From assembly GCA_007127575.1 (NCBI GenBank), contig SKZC01000169.1, positions 1-6,072 of the forward strand: a stretch of DNA of 6,072 bases. Direction: 5' to 3'. Source of the stretch: Gemmatimonadota bacterium (GTDB lineage Bacteria > Gemmatimonadota > Gemmatimonadetes > Longimicrobiales > Gaopeijiaceae). Under the pieces are notes generated by a model that had not been told where the DNA came from, did no database searches, and was given only the letters and a program-made list of their open reading frames with translations. The translations under genes and the position numbers were made by a program. Below are positions 5,882 to 6,072 of this stretch, in pieces; position 1 is the first letter of the stretch, and each line of letters opens with the position of its first letter.

Positions 5882-6072
5882 CTATCTCGGGCGAATCCCC
5901 CGAGCGTGGCGCAGAGGGTTCTCCAGCAGGTGTACCGGCACGAAGAAGACGAAGATGAAGAGAAAGAGGGAGAGCCCGAACCCGCCGCCCAGGAGCCAGA
6001 AGCTTCGGATGGAGATGAAGAGGATGGAGGTGATTACCGCCGTCGCGCTGGCGAAGATGGCCAGGAGCACCC
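5882..6072 (-). CDS. 3' end of a membrane-protein gene (partial, unidentified)
   Basis: About 62 C-terminal residues are visible, ending at a TAG (5884-5882); the frame continues past the right edge. The sequence contains two strongly hydrophobic helices, about residues 1-20 (LLAIFASATAVITSILFIS) and 24-47 (FWLLGGGFGLSLFLFIFVFF), joined by a short turn with one Arg. A short basic tail follows (NPLRHARGIRPR), probably cytoplasmic by the positive-inside rule. A GTG at 6070 could be a start for a tiny two-helix protein, but the sequence needed to see a ribosome-binding site lies outside the window. I do not recognise the family. Steady hydrophobic composition and GC-ending codons make it a real gene. 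It converges on the lipoprotein gene and is separated from the B12 cluster by it. Confidence 0.65.
   Translation of the reverse strand, partial: VLLAIFASATAVITSILFISIRSFWLLGGGFGLSLFLFIFVFFVPVHLLENPLRHARGIRPR

Overview
The window is a GC-rich stretch of bacterial chromosome from a Gram-negative (two-membrane) organism. This is shown by a TonB-dependent outer-membrane receptor and a lipobox-bearing lipoprotein. GC-ending codons dominate the real genes, and long antisense open frames are common, as expected at high GC. The small beta-rich lipoprotein and the overall style recall Gemmatimonadota, but that placement is an impression, not a demonstration.

Layout: three genes on the minus strand fill most of the window and read from right to left. 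They are a MeaB-type G-protein chaperone (5237 to 4059), a BtuB-like TonB-dependent receptor (4062 to 2170) and the large subunit of a coenzyme-B12-dependent acyl-CoA mutase (1981 to 254). The chaperone and receptor genes overlap by ATGA. The receptor and mutase genes are separated by 188 bases holding a candidate promoter and hairpins. Right of the chaperone gene, a small lipoprotein gene runs divergently on the plus strand (5413 to 5826). It converges on the 3' end of a membrane-protein gene (5882 to the right edge, minus strand). The left 253 bases carry no recognisable gene, but hold a perfect 20-base palindrome and possibly the first codons of the next minus-strand gene.

How the genes fit together: the receptor probably brings cobalamin (or another corrinoid) across the outer membrane. 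The mutase uses adenosylcobalamin to rearrange a short-chain acyl-CoA. The MeaB GTPase loads and protects the cofactor in the mutase. The cluster therefore joins B12 acquisition to B12 use. The small B12-binding subunit the mutase needs is not in the window.

Main point of interest: the mutase would be auto-named methylmalonyl-CoA mutase, but its two substrate-determining positions read Phe104 and Gln222 instead of Tyr and Arg. That is the pair known from isobutyryl-CoA mutase, so the likely reaction is isobutyryl-CoA to n-butyryl-CoA. I found no sign of a wholly new type of system. The notable features are this substrate switch, the embedding of the B12 receptor in the operon, and a long insertion in the chaperone.
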